In this document: positions 55,947 to 64,000 of the stretch, in pieces
Position numbering within the stretch: position 1 is the first letter of the stretch
Layout of the letters: every line of letters starts with the position of its first letter
Assembly (NCBI RefSeq): GCF_011605345.1
Contig: NZ_JAAOXM010000002.1
Location: 1,054,001 to 1,118,000, forward strand
DNA from: Burkholderia sp. D-99
Lineage (GTDB): Bacteria > Pseudomonadota > Gammaproteobacteria > Burkholderiales > Burkholderiaceae
DNA: 64,000 nucleotides
Reading direction: 5' to 3'
Made by a program: the position numbers and the translations under genes
The notes under the pieces: model-generated
The model's database searches: none
Told to the model about the DNA's origin: nothing
The model's input: the letters and a program-made list of their open reading frames with translations, nothing else

Positions 55947-56777
55947 ATGAGCAAGTACGACAACCGCTGGCAGACCGTGGAAGTGAACGTGGAGGCCGGC
56001 ATCGCATGGGTCACGCTGAACCGCCCTGACAAGCGCAATGCAATGAGCCCGACGTTGAACCGGGAGATGCTGGAAGTCCTCGACGCGGTCGAGTTCGACG
56101 ACGAAGCGAAGGTGCTGGTGCTGACCGGCGCGGGCGCTGCGTGGACGGCCGGCATGGATCTGAAGGAATATTTCCGCGAGATCGACGGCGGCTCCGACGC
56201 GCTGCAGGAAAAGGTGCGCCGCGACGCGTCGGAATGGCAATGGCGCCGCCTGCGGATGTACAACAAGCCGACGATCGCGATGGTGAACGGCTGGTGCTTC
56301 GGCGGCGGGTTCTCGCCGCTCGTCGCGTGCGACCTCGCGATCGCCGCGGACGAAGCGGTGTTCGGGTTGTCGGAGATCAACTGGGGCATTCCGCCGGGTA
56401 ACCTCGTCAGCAAGGCGATGGCGGACACGGTCGGGCATCGCCGCGCGCTGCACTACATCATGACCGGCGACACGTTCACCGGCGTGGACGCGGCGGAAAT
56501 GGGCCTCGTGAACAGCAGCGTGCCGCTGGCCGGCCTGCGTGATGCGACGATCGCGCTCGCCGCGCGGCTGATGGACAAGAACCCGGTCGTGCTGCGCGCG
56601 GCGAAGCACGGCTTCAAGCGTTCGCGTGAATTCACGTGGGAGCAGTGCGAGGATTACCTGTACGCGAAGCTCGACCAGGCGCAACTGCGCGATCCGGAGC
56701 GCGGCCGCGAGCAGGGGCTGAAGCAGTTCCTCGACGACAAGACGATCAAGCCCGGCCTGCAGGCATACAAGCGCTGA
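55947..56777 (+). CDS. ech: Feruloyl-CoA hydratase-lyase
   Basis: 276 residues, the exact length of Pseudomonas HCHL. Crotonase fold with the oxyanion-hole segments (GAGAAWTAGMDLKEYF, NGWCFGGGFSPLVACD), the substrate-binding SEINWGIPPGNLV, and a C-terminal helix. It hydrates feruloyl-CoA and cleaves it to vanillin and acetyl-CoA. ATG 55947 with ACAGGAACAGAC upstream; the frame is open through the promoter. First gene of the ech-vdh-fcs operon. Confidence 0.94.
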   Translation: MSKYDNRWQTVEVNVEAGIAWVTLNRPDKRNAMSPTLNREMLEVLDAVEFDDEAKVLVLTGAGAAWTAGMDLKEYFREIDGGSDALQEKVRRDASEWQWRRLRMYNKPTIAMVNGWCFGGGFSPLVACDLAIAADEAVFGLSEINWGIPPGNLVSKAMADTVGHRRALHYIMTGDTFTGVDAAEMGLVNSSVPLAGLRDATIALAARLMDKNPVVLRAAKHGFKRSREFTWEQCEDYLYAKLDQAQLRDPERGREQGLKQFLDDKTIKPGLQAYKR

Positions 56778-56835
56778 TACGAGCGCAGACGAACCGCCCA
56801 CGCAACCGCAAGAGACAGGCAAGGCAGGAGACGAC

Positions 56836-58284
56836 ATGACCGACAGACGGATGCTGATCGCCGGTGAGTGGTGCACCGCCCGCGACGGTAGGACCTTCGA
56901 CCGATTCAACCCCGCGACCGGCGCACTCGCGTCGCGCGCGCCGGCGGCCGGCGTGGCCGACGCCGACGCGGCGATCGACGCCGCGCACCGCGCGTTCCCC
57001 GCGTGGGCGGCGCTCGCGCCGACCGAGCGGCGCCGACGGCTGCTGAAGGCGGCCGACCTGATGGACGCGCGCATCGACGCGTTCATCGCGACGGGCGTGG
57101 CCGAAACGGGCGCGACGCCGGGCTGGCTCGGCTTCAACGTGACGCTCGCGGCGAACATGCTGCGCGAGGCCGCGTCGATGACGACGCAGATTGCCGGCGA
57201 CGTGATCCCGTCCGACGTGCCCGGCAATCTCGCGCTCGCGATGCGCGTGCCGTGCGGCGTGGTGCTCGGCATCGCGCCGTGGAATGCGCCGGTGATCCTC
57301 GGCACGCGTGCGCTGGCGATGCCGCTCGCGTGCGGCAACACGGTCGTGCTGAAGGCGTCGGAAGCGTGCCCGGGCGTGCACGCGCTGATCGGCGCGGTAC
57401 TGGACGAGGCGGGGCTCGGCGCGGGCGTCGTCAACGTGATCACGCACGCGGCGGCCGATGCACCCGAACTCGTCGAGCGGCTGATCGCGCATCCGCACGT
57501 GAAGCGGATCAACTTCACCGGGTCGACGCATGTCGGGCGCATCATCGCGCGCCACGCGGCCGCGCACCTGAAACCCGTACTGCTCGAACTCGGCGGCAAG
57601 GCGCCGGTGCTCGTGCTCGACGACGCCGATCTCGATGCGGCCGTCGACGCGATCGCGTTCGGCGCGTTCTTCAACCAGGGGCAGATCTGCATGTCGACCG
57701 AGCGCGTGATCGTCGCGCGGCCGATTGCCGATGCGCTCGTCGAGCGTCTCGCCGCGAAGGCGCGCACGCTCGTCGCGGGCGATCCGCTGGCCGGCCATCC
57801 GCTCGGCACGATGGTCGACGCGGCGGCCGCCGCGCGCGCGGCGTCGCTCGTCGAGGACGCTCGTGCGCACGGCGCGCAGCTGCCGCTCGGCTGCCGCGTC
57901 GAAGGCGCGACGATGCAACCCGCGATCGTCGATGGCGTCACGCGCGACATGCGGCTGTATCGCGAGGAATCGTTCGCGCCGGTGGTCGCGATCCTGCGCG
58001 CGGACAGCGATGACGAAGCGGTCGCACTCGCGAACGACAGCGAGTTCGGGTTGTCCGCGAGCGTGTTCAGCCGCGATGTCGCACGCGCGATGGCGGTCGC
58101 GCGCCGGATCGAATCGGGGATCTGCCACATCAACGGCCCGACCGTGCACGACGAGGCGCAGATGCCGTTCGGTGGCACGAAGGCGAGTGGTTACGGCCGC
58201 TTCGGCAGCCGCGCGTCGATCGCCGAATTCACCGAGCTGCGCTGGATCACCGTGCAGACCACGCCGCGTCACTACCCGTTATGA
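56836..58284 (+). CDS. vdh: Vanillin dehydrogenase (aldehyde dehydrogenase family)
   Basis: 482 residues. Catalytic Glu251 (ELGGKAPVLV) and nucleophile Cys285 (NQGQICMSTERV); NAD-binding GFNVTLAANMLREAA and PWNAPVIL. Closest in layout to salicylaldehyde/vanillin dehydrogenases. Oxidises vanillin to vanillate. It lies between ech and fcs and its stop overlaps the fcs start (ATGA). The vanillate demethylase is not in the window. Confidence 0.9.
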   Translation: MTDRRMLIAGEWCTARDGRTFDRFNPATGALASRAPAAGVADADAAIDAAHRAFPAWAALAPTERRRRLLKAADLMDARIDAFIATGVAETGATPGWLGFNVTLAANMLREAASMTTQIAGDVIPSDVPGNLALAMRVPCGVVLGIAPWNAPVILGTRALAMPLACGNTVVLKASEACPGVHALIGAVLDEAGLGAGVVNVITHAAADAPELVERLIAHPHVKRINFTGSTHVGRIIARHAAAHLKPVLLELGGKAPVLVLDDADLDAAVDAIAFGAFFNQGQICMSTERVIVARPIADALVERLAAKARTLVAGDPLAGHPLGTMVDAAAAARAASLVEDARAHGAQLPLGCRVEGATMQPAIVDGVTRDMRLYREESFAPVVAILRADSDDEAVALANDSEFGLSASVFSRDVARAMAVARRIESGICHINGPTVHDEAQMPFGGTKASGYGRFGSRASIAEFTELRWITVQTTPRHYPL

Positions 58285-60218
58285 GCGAGCCGACGATGAA
58301 TGTTGCGACGCCCGCGAGCGGGCCGGTGAACGACACGGGCGCCGTACGCTATCGCGCGGCGGCCGTCGCCGTCGGCGCGGCCGAGATTCGTCGCGCGGAC
58401 AACGGCGCGTGGTATCTGCGCTCGCGCGAACCGCTCGGCGACTACCCGACGCGCCTGACCGACTGCCTCGTGCGCGGCGCGCAAGCGCATCCCGACCGCG
58501 TGCTGGCCGCACGGCGCGGTGCCGACGGCCACTGGATCGAGATCACCTACGCGCAGATGCTCGAACGCGCCCGCGCGATCGGCCAGGGTCTCGTCGATCT
58601 CGGGCTGTCGGCCGAGCGTCCGCTCGCCGTGCTGTCCGGCAACGATCTCGAGCACCTGCAACTGATGTTCGCGGCGATGCTGGCCGGCGTACCGTACTCG
58701 CCGATTTCTCCCGCGTATTCGCTGGTGTCGACCGACTACGGCAAGCTGCGTCACACGCTCGGCGTGCTGCGGCCGGGCGCGGTGTTCGTCGCGGAACGCG
58801 CGCCGTTCACACGCGCGCTCGACGCGACATTGCCGGCCGATGCGGCGCTGATCGTCGCGCACGATGCCGATGTCGATGCCGATGCCGATGTCGATGTCGA
58901 TGTCGATGTCGATGTCGAGGGCCGCGCGGTGCCGCTGTCACGCCTGCTCGCCATCGTCCCGCGCACGATCGATGCAATCCACGCGGCGGTCGGCCCGGAT
59001 CATCTCGCGAAGATCCTGTTCACGTCCGGTTCGACGAAGCAGCCGAAGGCCGTGCCGACCACGCACCGGATGCTGTGCAGCAACCAGCAGATGCTGCGCC
59101 AGACGATGCCCGAGCTGACGCGCGAACCGCCGGTGCTGGTCGACTGGTTGCCGTGGAATCACACGTTCGGCGGCAGTCACAACCTCGGCATCGCGCTGTA
59201 CAACGGCGGCACGCTGTACATCGACGACGGCCGTCCGGTACCCGGTCGCTTCGACGAAACCGTGCGCAACCTGCGCGAGATCGCGCCGACGATCTACTTC
59301 AACGTGCCGAAGGGCTGGGAAGAGCTGACCACCGCGCTCGAAAGCGACGCCGCGCTGCGCGACACGTTCTTCTCGCGCGTGAAGCTGTATTTCTTCGGTG
59401 GCGCGGGGCTGTCGCAGGCTGCGTGGGACCGGCTCGACCGCGTGACCGACGCGCATTGCGGCGAGCGTATCCGCATCATGGCCGGCCTCGGGATGACGGA
59501 GGCGTCGCCGTCGTGCCTGTTTACGACGGGGCCGCTGATGCGAGCGGGCTATATCGGATTGCCCGCGCCCGGCTGCGACGCGAAGCTCGTGCCGTGCGGC
59601 GGCAAGCTCGAACTGCGCTTCAAGGGGCCGAACGTGATGCGCGGCTACTGGCACGCGGACGTCGATCCGCGCGACGTGTTCGACGACGAAGGCTATTACC
59701 GCAGCGGTGACGCGGGCGTGTTTGCCGATCCTGAGCGGCCGGAACTCGGGCTGCTGTTCGACGGGCGGCTGACCGAGGATTTCAAGCTGAGCAGCGGCAC
59801 GTTCGTGAGCGTCGGGCCGTTGCGCGCGAACGCGGTGTCGAGTGGTGCGCCGTATGTGCAGGACGTGGTCGTCACCGGGATCAATCGCGACGACATCGGC
59901 TTGCTGGTGTTCCCGCGTGTCGATGCGTGTCGTGTGCTGGCGGGGCTTGCCGCCGAAACACCGGTCGCCGACATACTGCGCGCACCGGCCGTGCGCGCGG
60001 CGTTCGCGGCGTGGCTTGCCGCGCTGAACCGGCATGCAAGCGGCGGATCGACGTTCGTCGCGCGCATCCGGTTGATGGATACGCCGCCGTCGCTCGATCT
60101 CGGCGAAGCGACCGACAAGGGTTCGCTGAACCAGGCGGCCGTGCAGAAGCATCGCGCGGCGACGATCGACGCGCTGTACGACCCGGCGCGGCGCGATCCC
60201 GACGTGATTTACGCGTAA
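58281..60218 (+). CDS. fcs: Feruloyl-CoA synthetase
   Basis: 645 residues, adenylate-forming enzyme. P-loop [13 protein letters not shown], then [10 protein letters not shown] and [10 protein letters not shown]. It activates ferulate (and likely p-coumarate, caffeate) with ATP and CoA. Residues 195-212 are an Asp-Ala/Val run encoded by nine hexanucleotide units, an insertion in a surface-like loop before the P-loop. ATG 58281 overlaps vdh. Co-transcribed with ech and vdh under MarR control. Confidence 0.93.
   Translation: MSEPTMNVATPASGPVNDTGAVRYRAAAVAVGAAEIRRADNGAWYLRSREPLGDYPTRLTDCLVRGAQAHPDRVLAARRGADGHWIEITYAQMLERARAIGQGLVDLGLSAERPLAVLSGNDLEHLQLMFAAMLAGVPYSPISPAYSLVSTDYGKLRHTLGVLRPGAVFVAERAPFTRALDATLPADAALIVAHDADVDADADVDVDVDVDVEGRAVPLSRLLAIVPRTIDAIHAAVGPDHLAKILFTSGSTKQPKAVPTTHRMLCSNQQMLRQTMPELTREPPVLVDWLPWNHTFGGSHNLGIALYNGGTLYIDDGRPVPGRFDETVRNLREIAPTIYFNVPKGWEELTTALESDAALRDTFFSRVKLYFFGGAGLSQAAWDRLDRVTDAHCGERIRIMAGLGMTEASPSCLFTTGPLMRAGYIGLPAPGCDAKLVPCGGKLELRFKGPNVMRGYWHADVDPRDVFDDEGYYRSGDAGVFADPERPELGLLFDGRLTEDFKLSSGTFVSVGPLRANAVSSGAPYVQDVVVTGINRDDIGLLVFPRVDACRVLAGLAAETPVADILRAPAVRAAFAAWLAALNRHASGGSTFVARIRLMDTPPSLDLGEATDKGSLNQAAVQKHRAATIDALYDPARRDPDVIYA
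58863..58916 (+). repeat. Hexanucleotide microsatellite inside fcs
   Basis: Nine in-frame units of GATGTC or GATGCC (order C,T,C,C,T,T,T,T,T), coding for alternating Asp-Val/Asp-Ala at residues 195-212 of the feruloyl-CoA synthetase. Slippage by whole units would change loop length without a frameshift. Confidence 0.93.
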
Positions 60219-60230
60219 GCAGTCAGCGGG

Positions 60231-60260
60231 CACGAGCAGGTACAAGCAGCTACGAGCAGG
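60231..60260. repeat. Degenerate 10-bp x3 repeat after fcs
   Basis: CACGAGCAGG, TACAAGCAGC, TACGAGCAGG in direct succession, 12 bases after the fcs stop. No function seen. Confidence 0.6.
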
Positions 60261-60310
60261 CGTAACGACCGGCCGGCCACGGGGCCGGTAGGCACGCTTG
60301 CGGCCAGTGA

Positions 60311-60325
60311 ATCAGGCTGCCTGAT
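60311..60325. promoter_or_regulatory. Second MarR operator, MFS/porin/esterase unit
   Basis: ATCAGGCTGCCTGAT keeps the same 6-3-6 core as the operator before ech. It lies 251 bases before the MFS start. Same regulator expected. Confidence 0.72.
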
Positions 60326-60470
60326 AAAGACGGTCGTTCGGACGACACCTCGCGCGCCGCTTCGCCACTGGCCGGCGGCGGCGCGCGGCGGCCGTTGCAG
60401 GGCCGAACGACTACAAGACAAGACATCGGATCGCGGTGCATGGCGCCGGATGCAAAGCATGGGGCCGGAG

Positions 60471-60560
60471 TAAGTGCTAAAGCACTAACTCCAGCCGACA
60501 TAAGTGCTGAAGCACCGACTCCAGCCGACACAAGTGCTGAAGCACTCACTCCAGCCGACC
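60471..60560. repeat. Three-copy 30-bp hairpin repeat
   Basis: Units 60471-60500, 60501-60530 and 60531-60560 share AAGTGCTNAAGCAC and end with ACTCCAGCCGAC. Each carries an inverted repeat around AGTGCT/AGCACT (the second has AGCACC). With four bases before it, the first copy forms a 12-bp near-perfect stem (60467-60492, one mismatch). The third ends 16 bases before the MFS start, so it should be in the 5' leader or promoter. Confidence 0.9.
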
Positions 60561-60576
60561 GAAGACAGGAGACAGG

Positions 60577-61782
60577 ATGAACACTTACGTTGCTGAAAAA
60601 CCCGCGGTCGCGACCACGCTCGCGCTGTGTTTCGCGATCGCCCTCCTCGAAGGGCTCGACCTGCAGTCGGTCGGCGTCGCCGCGCCGCGCATGGCGCGCG
60701 AATTCGGGCTCACCGTATCGCAGATGGGCATCGCGTTCAGCGCGGGCACCTTCGGGTTGCTGCCGGGCGCGATGCTCGGCGGGCGGCTGGCCGACCGGAT
60801 CGGCCGCAAGCGCGTGCTGATCGCGTCGGTCGTGCTGTTCGGGTTGTTGTCGATCGCCACCGCGCAGGTGTCGAGCTTCGCGATGCTGGTCGTCGTGCGC
60901 GTGCTGACCGGCATCGGCCTCGGCGGCGCGATGCCGAACCTGATCGCGCTGTCGTCCGAAGCGGTCGAGCCGCGCTCGCGCAGCAGCGCGGTGGCGACGA
61001 TGTACTGCGGCATCCCGTTCGGCGGCGTGATCGCGTCGCTGATCGGCGTGCTGCTCGCCGGCGATACCGAATGGCGGCACATCTTCTACGTCGGCGGCGC
61101 GGGGCCGCTGCTGCTCGTGCCGCTGCTGGTGTGGTGCCTGCCGGAGTCGCGCGCGTATCTCGACGTCGCCGGCACGCAGGCCGCGCGCGCGAGCGTCGGA
61201 CGGACGCTGTTCGGCGACGGCCGCACGACGTCGACGATCGCGCTGTGGGTCAGCTACTTTTGCACGTTGATCGTCCTCTACTTCCTGCTGAACTGGCTGC
61301 CGTCGCTGATGGCCGCGCGCGGGCTCGATCGCGAGCACGTCGGCCTCGTGCAGATTGCGTTCAACGTCGGCGCGGGGCTCGGCGCGCTCGGCATCGGCGC
61401 GGCGCTTGACCGGATGCGCGCGTCGCGCGTGGTCGGCGGCATGTATGTGGGGATCGTGCTGTCGCTCGCCGCGCTCGCGGCCGCGCCCGGCTTCGCGTCG
61501 CTCGCGGCGGCCGCGTTCGCGGCCGGGATGTTCGTGGTCGGCGGGCAGTCGGTGCTGTATGCGCTTGCGGCGATCTACTACCCGACCGCGATGCGCGGCA
61601 CGGGTGTCGGCGCGGCGGTGGCCGTTGGTCGGCTCGGCTCCGTCGTCGGGCCGCTCGCGGCCGCGACGCTGCTCGCCGCCGGCCGCAGCGCGCCGGTTGT
61701 GATCGGCGCGAGCATCCCCGTCACGCTCGTCGCGGCGGTCGCCGCGCTGGTGCTGATTCGCCGCCCGCAAGCCGACGACTGA
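60577..61782 (+). CDS. MFS aromatic-acid transporter (AAHS-like)
   Basis: 401 residues, 12 helices. N-terminal ALLEGLDLQSVGVAAPRMA holds the AAHS-family Asp motif in helix 1, and GGRLADRIGRKRVLIASV is the loop 2-3 signature. Related to VanK/PcaK-type aromatic acid:H+ symporters, so import of ferulate or vanillate is likely. Start ATG 60577 after ACAGGAGACAGG. MarR site and hairpin repeats upstream; porin and esterase genes downstream on the same strand. Confidence 0.88.
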   Translation: MNTYVAEKPAVATTLALCFAIALLEGLDLQSVGVAAPRMAREFGLTVSQMGIAFSAGTFGLLPGAMLGGRLADRIGRKRVLIASVVLFGLLSIATAQVSSFAMLVVVRVLTGIGLGGAMPNLIALSSEAVEPRSRSSAVATMYCGIPFGGVIASLIGVLLAGDTEWRHIFYVGGAGPLLLVPLLVWCLPESRAYLDVAGTQAARASVGRTLFGDGRTTSTIALWVSYFCTLIVLYFLLNWLPSLMAARGLDREHVGLVQIAFNVGAGLGALGIGAALDRMRASRVVGGMYVGIVLSLAALAAAPGFASLAAAAFAAGMFVVGGQSVLYALAAIYYPTAMRGTGVGAAVAVGRLGSVVGPLAAATLLAAGRSAPVVIGASIPVTLVAAVAALVLIRRPQADD

Positions 61783-61849
61783 CATTTCCCGTTTCTTCAA
61801 TGCGTGCCGTCAGAGCGCGCGATTACTCAAGGTCTGGAGACACAACGAC

Positions 61850-62998
61850 ATGAAAAAGAACACCAGGAACGGCCTGCTGGCCGCCGGCGCATGCTGCGCG
61901 CTAGCCGCCCCGGCGGCGCACGCGCAGTCGAGCGTGACGCTGTACGGGATCATCGACACAGGCATCGAGTTCGTGTCGCACGCGAACGCGGCCGGCGACC
62001 ACGTGGTGCGCATGCCGGGCGTGACGGGCGAGCTGCCGTCACGCTGGGGGCTGCGCGGCGCGGAGGACCTCGGCGGCGGCTATCAGGCTGTATTCACGCT
62101 CGAAAGCGGCTTCAACGTGCGCGGCGGCGATCTCGGGCAGGGCGGCCGGCTGTTCGGACGGCAGGCATTCGTCGGGCTGAAGGGCGGCTTCGGCACGCTC
62201 GCGTTCGGCCGCCAGTACACGATGACCTACCTCGCGCTGCAGGGCGCGGACATCATCGGCCCCGACATCTACGGGCTCGGCTCGCTCGATGCGTATGTGC
62301 CGAACGGCCGCGCCGATAATGCGGTGACCTACGTCGGCACCTATCGCGGCGTGACGCTCGGCGCCGCGTATTCGTTCGGCCGCGACAGCGCGGGCACCGG
62401 CAACTCGCCGGGGCAGGGCACGTGCGCGGGGCAGGTGCCGGGCGACGCCACGCAGTGCCGCGACTGGTCGGTGATGCTCAAGTACGACAGCGCGTATTTC
62501 GGCGCGGCGGCGTCGTACGAGGAGCAACGCGGCGGCACCGGCGCGGCCGCGAACTTCTTCGACGGCATTGCGCCGGTTGCCTTCACCAGCAGCGGCGGCA
62601 AGGACGCGCGTACGCACGTGAGCGCCTATGCGCAGGCGGCGGGCGCGCGGATCGGCGCGGGCTGGATCGGGCGGCGCGTGTCGACCGGTTCGCCGGCTGA
62701 GGCCGGCGCACATTCCGATCTCTTCTTCATCGGCGCGTCGTATGCGGTGAAGCCCGATTTCGTCGTCGACGGCGAGGGCTACCGGATCGTCAACAGCGCG
62801 CACGACACGCGCGCGACGATGGCCACGCTGCGCGCGACCTATCTGCTGACCAAGCGCACGGCCGTCTATGCGCAATCGTCGTATCTGTGGAACAGCGCGC
62901 ATGCACGCTACGCCGTCAGCGGCGGCGGGGCCGGCACGACGCCCGGCGAAGGGATGGGGCAGCTCGGCGCGATGGTCGGCGTGCGGCACATGTTCTGA
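61850..62998 (+). CDS. Gram-negative general porin (OmpC-like, Porin_4)
   Basis: 382 residues, Sec signal (~1-25, AHA-QS), then a 16-strand-type porin: SSVTLYGIIDTGIEFV, SRWGLRGAEDLGGGYQAVF, FGRQYTMTYLALQG, and the terminal aromatic residue (RHMF). Outer-membrane channel. With the adjacent MFS importer and esterase it probably admits ferulate or its esters. 67 bases after the MFS gene. Confidence 0.93.
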   Translation: MKKNTRNGLLAAGACCALAAPAAHAQSSVTLYGIIDTGIEFVSHANAAGDHVVRMPGVTGELPSRWGLRGAEDLGGGYQAVFTLESGFNVRGGDLGQGGRLFGRQAFVGLKGGFGTLAFGRQYTMTYLALQGADIIGPDIYGLGSLDAYVPNGRADNAVTYVGTYRGVTLGAAYSFGRDSAGTGNSPGQGTCAGQVPGDATQCRDWSVMLKYDSAYFGAAASYEEQRGGTGAAANFFDGIAPVAFTSSGGKDARTHVSAYAQAAGARIGAGWIGRRVSTGSPAEAGAHSDLFFIGASYAVKPDFVVDGEGYRIVNSAHDTRATMATLRATYLLTKRTAVYAQSSYLWNSAHARYAVSGGGAGTTPGEGMGQLGAMVGVRHMF

Positions 62999-63026
62999 TC
63001 CGGCAGCCTGACGAACGGGAGATATC

Positions 63027-64000
63027 TTGAACAGGAAATCTGCATTCCTCTGCATTGTGCCGCTGTCCGCGGCGGCCATGCTTGCCGGGTGCGGCGGAGA
63101 CGATTCGGTCAGCGCCACGCCGACCCACCTGAGCGCCGCGACACCGGCCGCGATGACGCAGACCTGCGATGCGCTTGCCGCGAAGCTCGCGTATGCGAAC
63201 ACGTCGTTCACGTCGGTGACGATCGCAGCCGCCGGTGCGCTCACGGTAGCCGGCAAACCGGTCGCCGAGCACTGCGTGATCGAAGGGAAGATGAATGAGC
63301 GTGTGAGCGCGGTCGACGGCCAGACCTATGCAATCGGCTTCGAAATGCGCTTGCCGAAGGCATGGAACGGCCGCTTCTTCTACCAGGCGAACGGCGGGCT
63401 CGACGGCAACGTCGTGACCGCGACCGGCGAGATCAGCGGCGGCGGGCCGCTGAACGATGCGCTGAACCTGGGTTTCGCGGTGATCAGTTCGGATTCCGGG
63501 CACGGTGCCGCGCAGAATCCGCTGTTCGGCGTCGATCCGCAGGCTCGCGTCGACTACGGCTACGGCGCGGTCGACGCGCTCACGCCAATGGCGAAGCAGG
63601 TGATCCGGCTCGCGTACGGCAAGGCGCCCGACCGCAGCTATTTCGATGGCTGCTCGAACGGCGGCCGTCACGCGATGGTCACGGCGGTGCGCAACCCGGC
63701 CGACTACGACGGCATCATCGCGGGCGATCCGGGCTTTCATCTGCCGAAAGCGGCGATCGGCGAGATGTACGGCGCGCAGCAGTTCGCGAAGATCGCATCG
63801 GCGACCGGATCGAACGGGCTGCCGGACATCCGCAGCGGCTTCACCGATGCCGAGCGGCAGTTCGTCGGCGCGAAGATCCTCGAGAAATGCGATGCGCTCG
63901 ACGGCGCGGCCGACGGAATGGTGCAGGACGTGGCCGCGTGCCAGGCGCACTTCAGCGTCGATGCCGATATTCCGACCTGCGCGAACAGCACGCGCACCGG
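63027..64000 (+). CDS. Tannase/feruloyl esterase-family lipoprotein (5' part)
   Basis: 324 residues visible, running off the window, from a TTG start at 63027 with GGGAG seven bases upstream. Lipoprotein signal with lipobox LAGC (about residue 19-22). Tannase/feruloyl esterase family: nucleophile Ser210 in GCSNGGR, NGRFFYQANGGLDG, and the AGDPGFHLPK segment. Probably an outer-membrane or surface esterase releasing ferulate from plant polymers or chlorogenate. It follows the porin and MFS genes, completing a ferulate acquisition set. Confidence 0.87.
   Translation, partial: MNRKSAFLCIVPLSAAAMLAGCGGDDSVSATPTHLSAATPAAMTQTCDALAAKLAYANTSFTSVTIAAAGALTVAGKPVAEHCVIEGKMNERVSAVDGQTYAIGFEMRLPKAWNGRFFYQANGGLDGNVVTATGEISGGGPLNDALNLGFAVISSDSGHGAAQNPLFGVDPQARVDYGYGAVDALTPMAKQVIRLAYGKAPDRSYFDGCSNGGRHAMVTAVRNPADYDGIIAGDPGFHLPKAAIGEMYGAQQFAKIASATGSNGLPDIRSGFTDAERQFVGAKILEKCDALDGAADGMVQDVAACQAHFSVDADIPTCANSTRT

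Larger units (their letters stand above)
60219..60576. promoter_or_regulatory. Regulatory region upstream of the MFS gene
   Basis: 358 bp without a gene. It holds, in order: a degenerate 10-bp x3 repeat (60231-60260), a hairpin ACCGGCC/GGCCGGT (60268-60289) without T-run, a MarR operator (60311-60325), and three 30-bp hairpin repeats (60471-60560). Confidence 0.7.

Noticed and set aside
56836..58284. This aldehyde dehydrogenase as the missing 2-oxoglutarate semialdehyde dehydrogenase
   Set aside because: It is translationally coupled to fcs and follows ech under a MarR operator, which fits vanillin oxidation; it is separate from the arabinose operon.
60268..60289. Intrinsic terminator after fcs
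   Set aside because: The 7-bp stem has an 8-base loop and no T-run, so it is not a convincing rho-independent terminator.
60471..60560. CRISPR array or attachment site
   Set aside because: The 30-bp units are directly adjacent with no spacers, and no cas genes or integrase are nearby.
60395..60580. Small frame spanning the 30-bp repeats (Ala-Leu-Thr-Pro-Ala-Asp repeats)
   Set aside because: The repeat is a DNA hairpin unit and the period is a multiple of three by length; codon use and start context give no support for a peptide.

Overview
This window looks like a secondary chromosome of a Burkholderia cepacia complex-type betaproteobacterium. Coding DNA is very GC-rich with strong third-position G/C bias. 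The window holds a hopanoid locus, a full glc operon, oxidative L-arabinose genes, a type VI secretion VgrG/PAAR module and a ferulate catabolic cluster, a combination familiar from that group. The species call is inference; no rRNA, tRNA, integrase, IS element or CRISPR array was found.

Layout. 1-8.4 kb: hopanoid genes (partial hpnE, shc, hpnG), then convergent mlaA-like and hpnN genes and a divergent MlaC-like gene (hpnM type), together a candidate hopanoid synthesis and trafficking unit. 8.4-14.6 kb: TetR/MFS efflux pair, a Cache-domain histidine kinase with a NarL-type response regulator, and a diguanylate cyclase. 15.1-22.6 kb: glcDEFG-glcB for glycolate/glyoxylate use, with a divergent GlcC-type regulator and two identical operators. 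22.8-24.7 kb: a DUF6306-like gene, then an AT-richer islet with a MazG-like pyrophosphohydrolase and an HNH endonuclease. 25-32.7 kb: sugar ABC importer plus GH42 beta-galactosidase under a LacI regulator. 32.7-32.93 kb: 46 consecutive GGCNN pentamers. 33-40.3 kb: GntR/OsmC pair and a tripartite RND efflux system. 40.4-49.9 kb: LysR-controlled oxidative L-arabinose pathway with its ABC importer. 50-55 kb: PAAR, VgrG with a C-terminal HExxH domain, and an overlapping candidate immunity gene. 55.2-64 kb: MarR-controlled feruloyl-CoA pathway (hydratase-lyase, aldehyde dehydrogenase, synthetase), MFS transporter, porin and a TTG-start tannase/feruloyl esterase lipoprotein that runs off the window.

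How the parts fit. Much of 25-64 kb suits growth on plant cell wall side chains: GH42 releases galactose, the arabinose pathway oxidises L-arabinose toward 2-oxoglutarate, and the esterase and Fcs/Ech/Vdh enzymes take ferulate esters to vanillate. The most notable signals are the VgrG metallopeptidase effector with its overlapping immunity gene, the GGCNN array, the three 30-bp hairpin repeats before the ferulate transporter, a MarR-type operator shared by two ferulate promoters, and a hexanucleotide microsatellite inside fcs.
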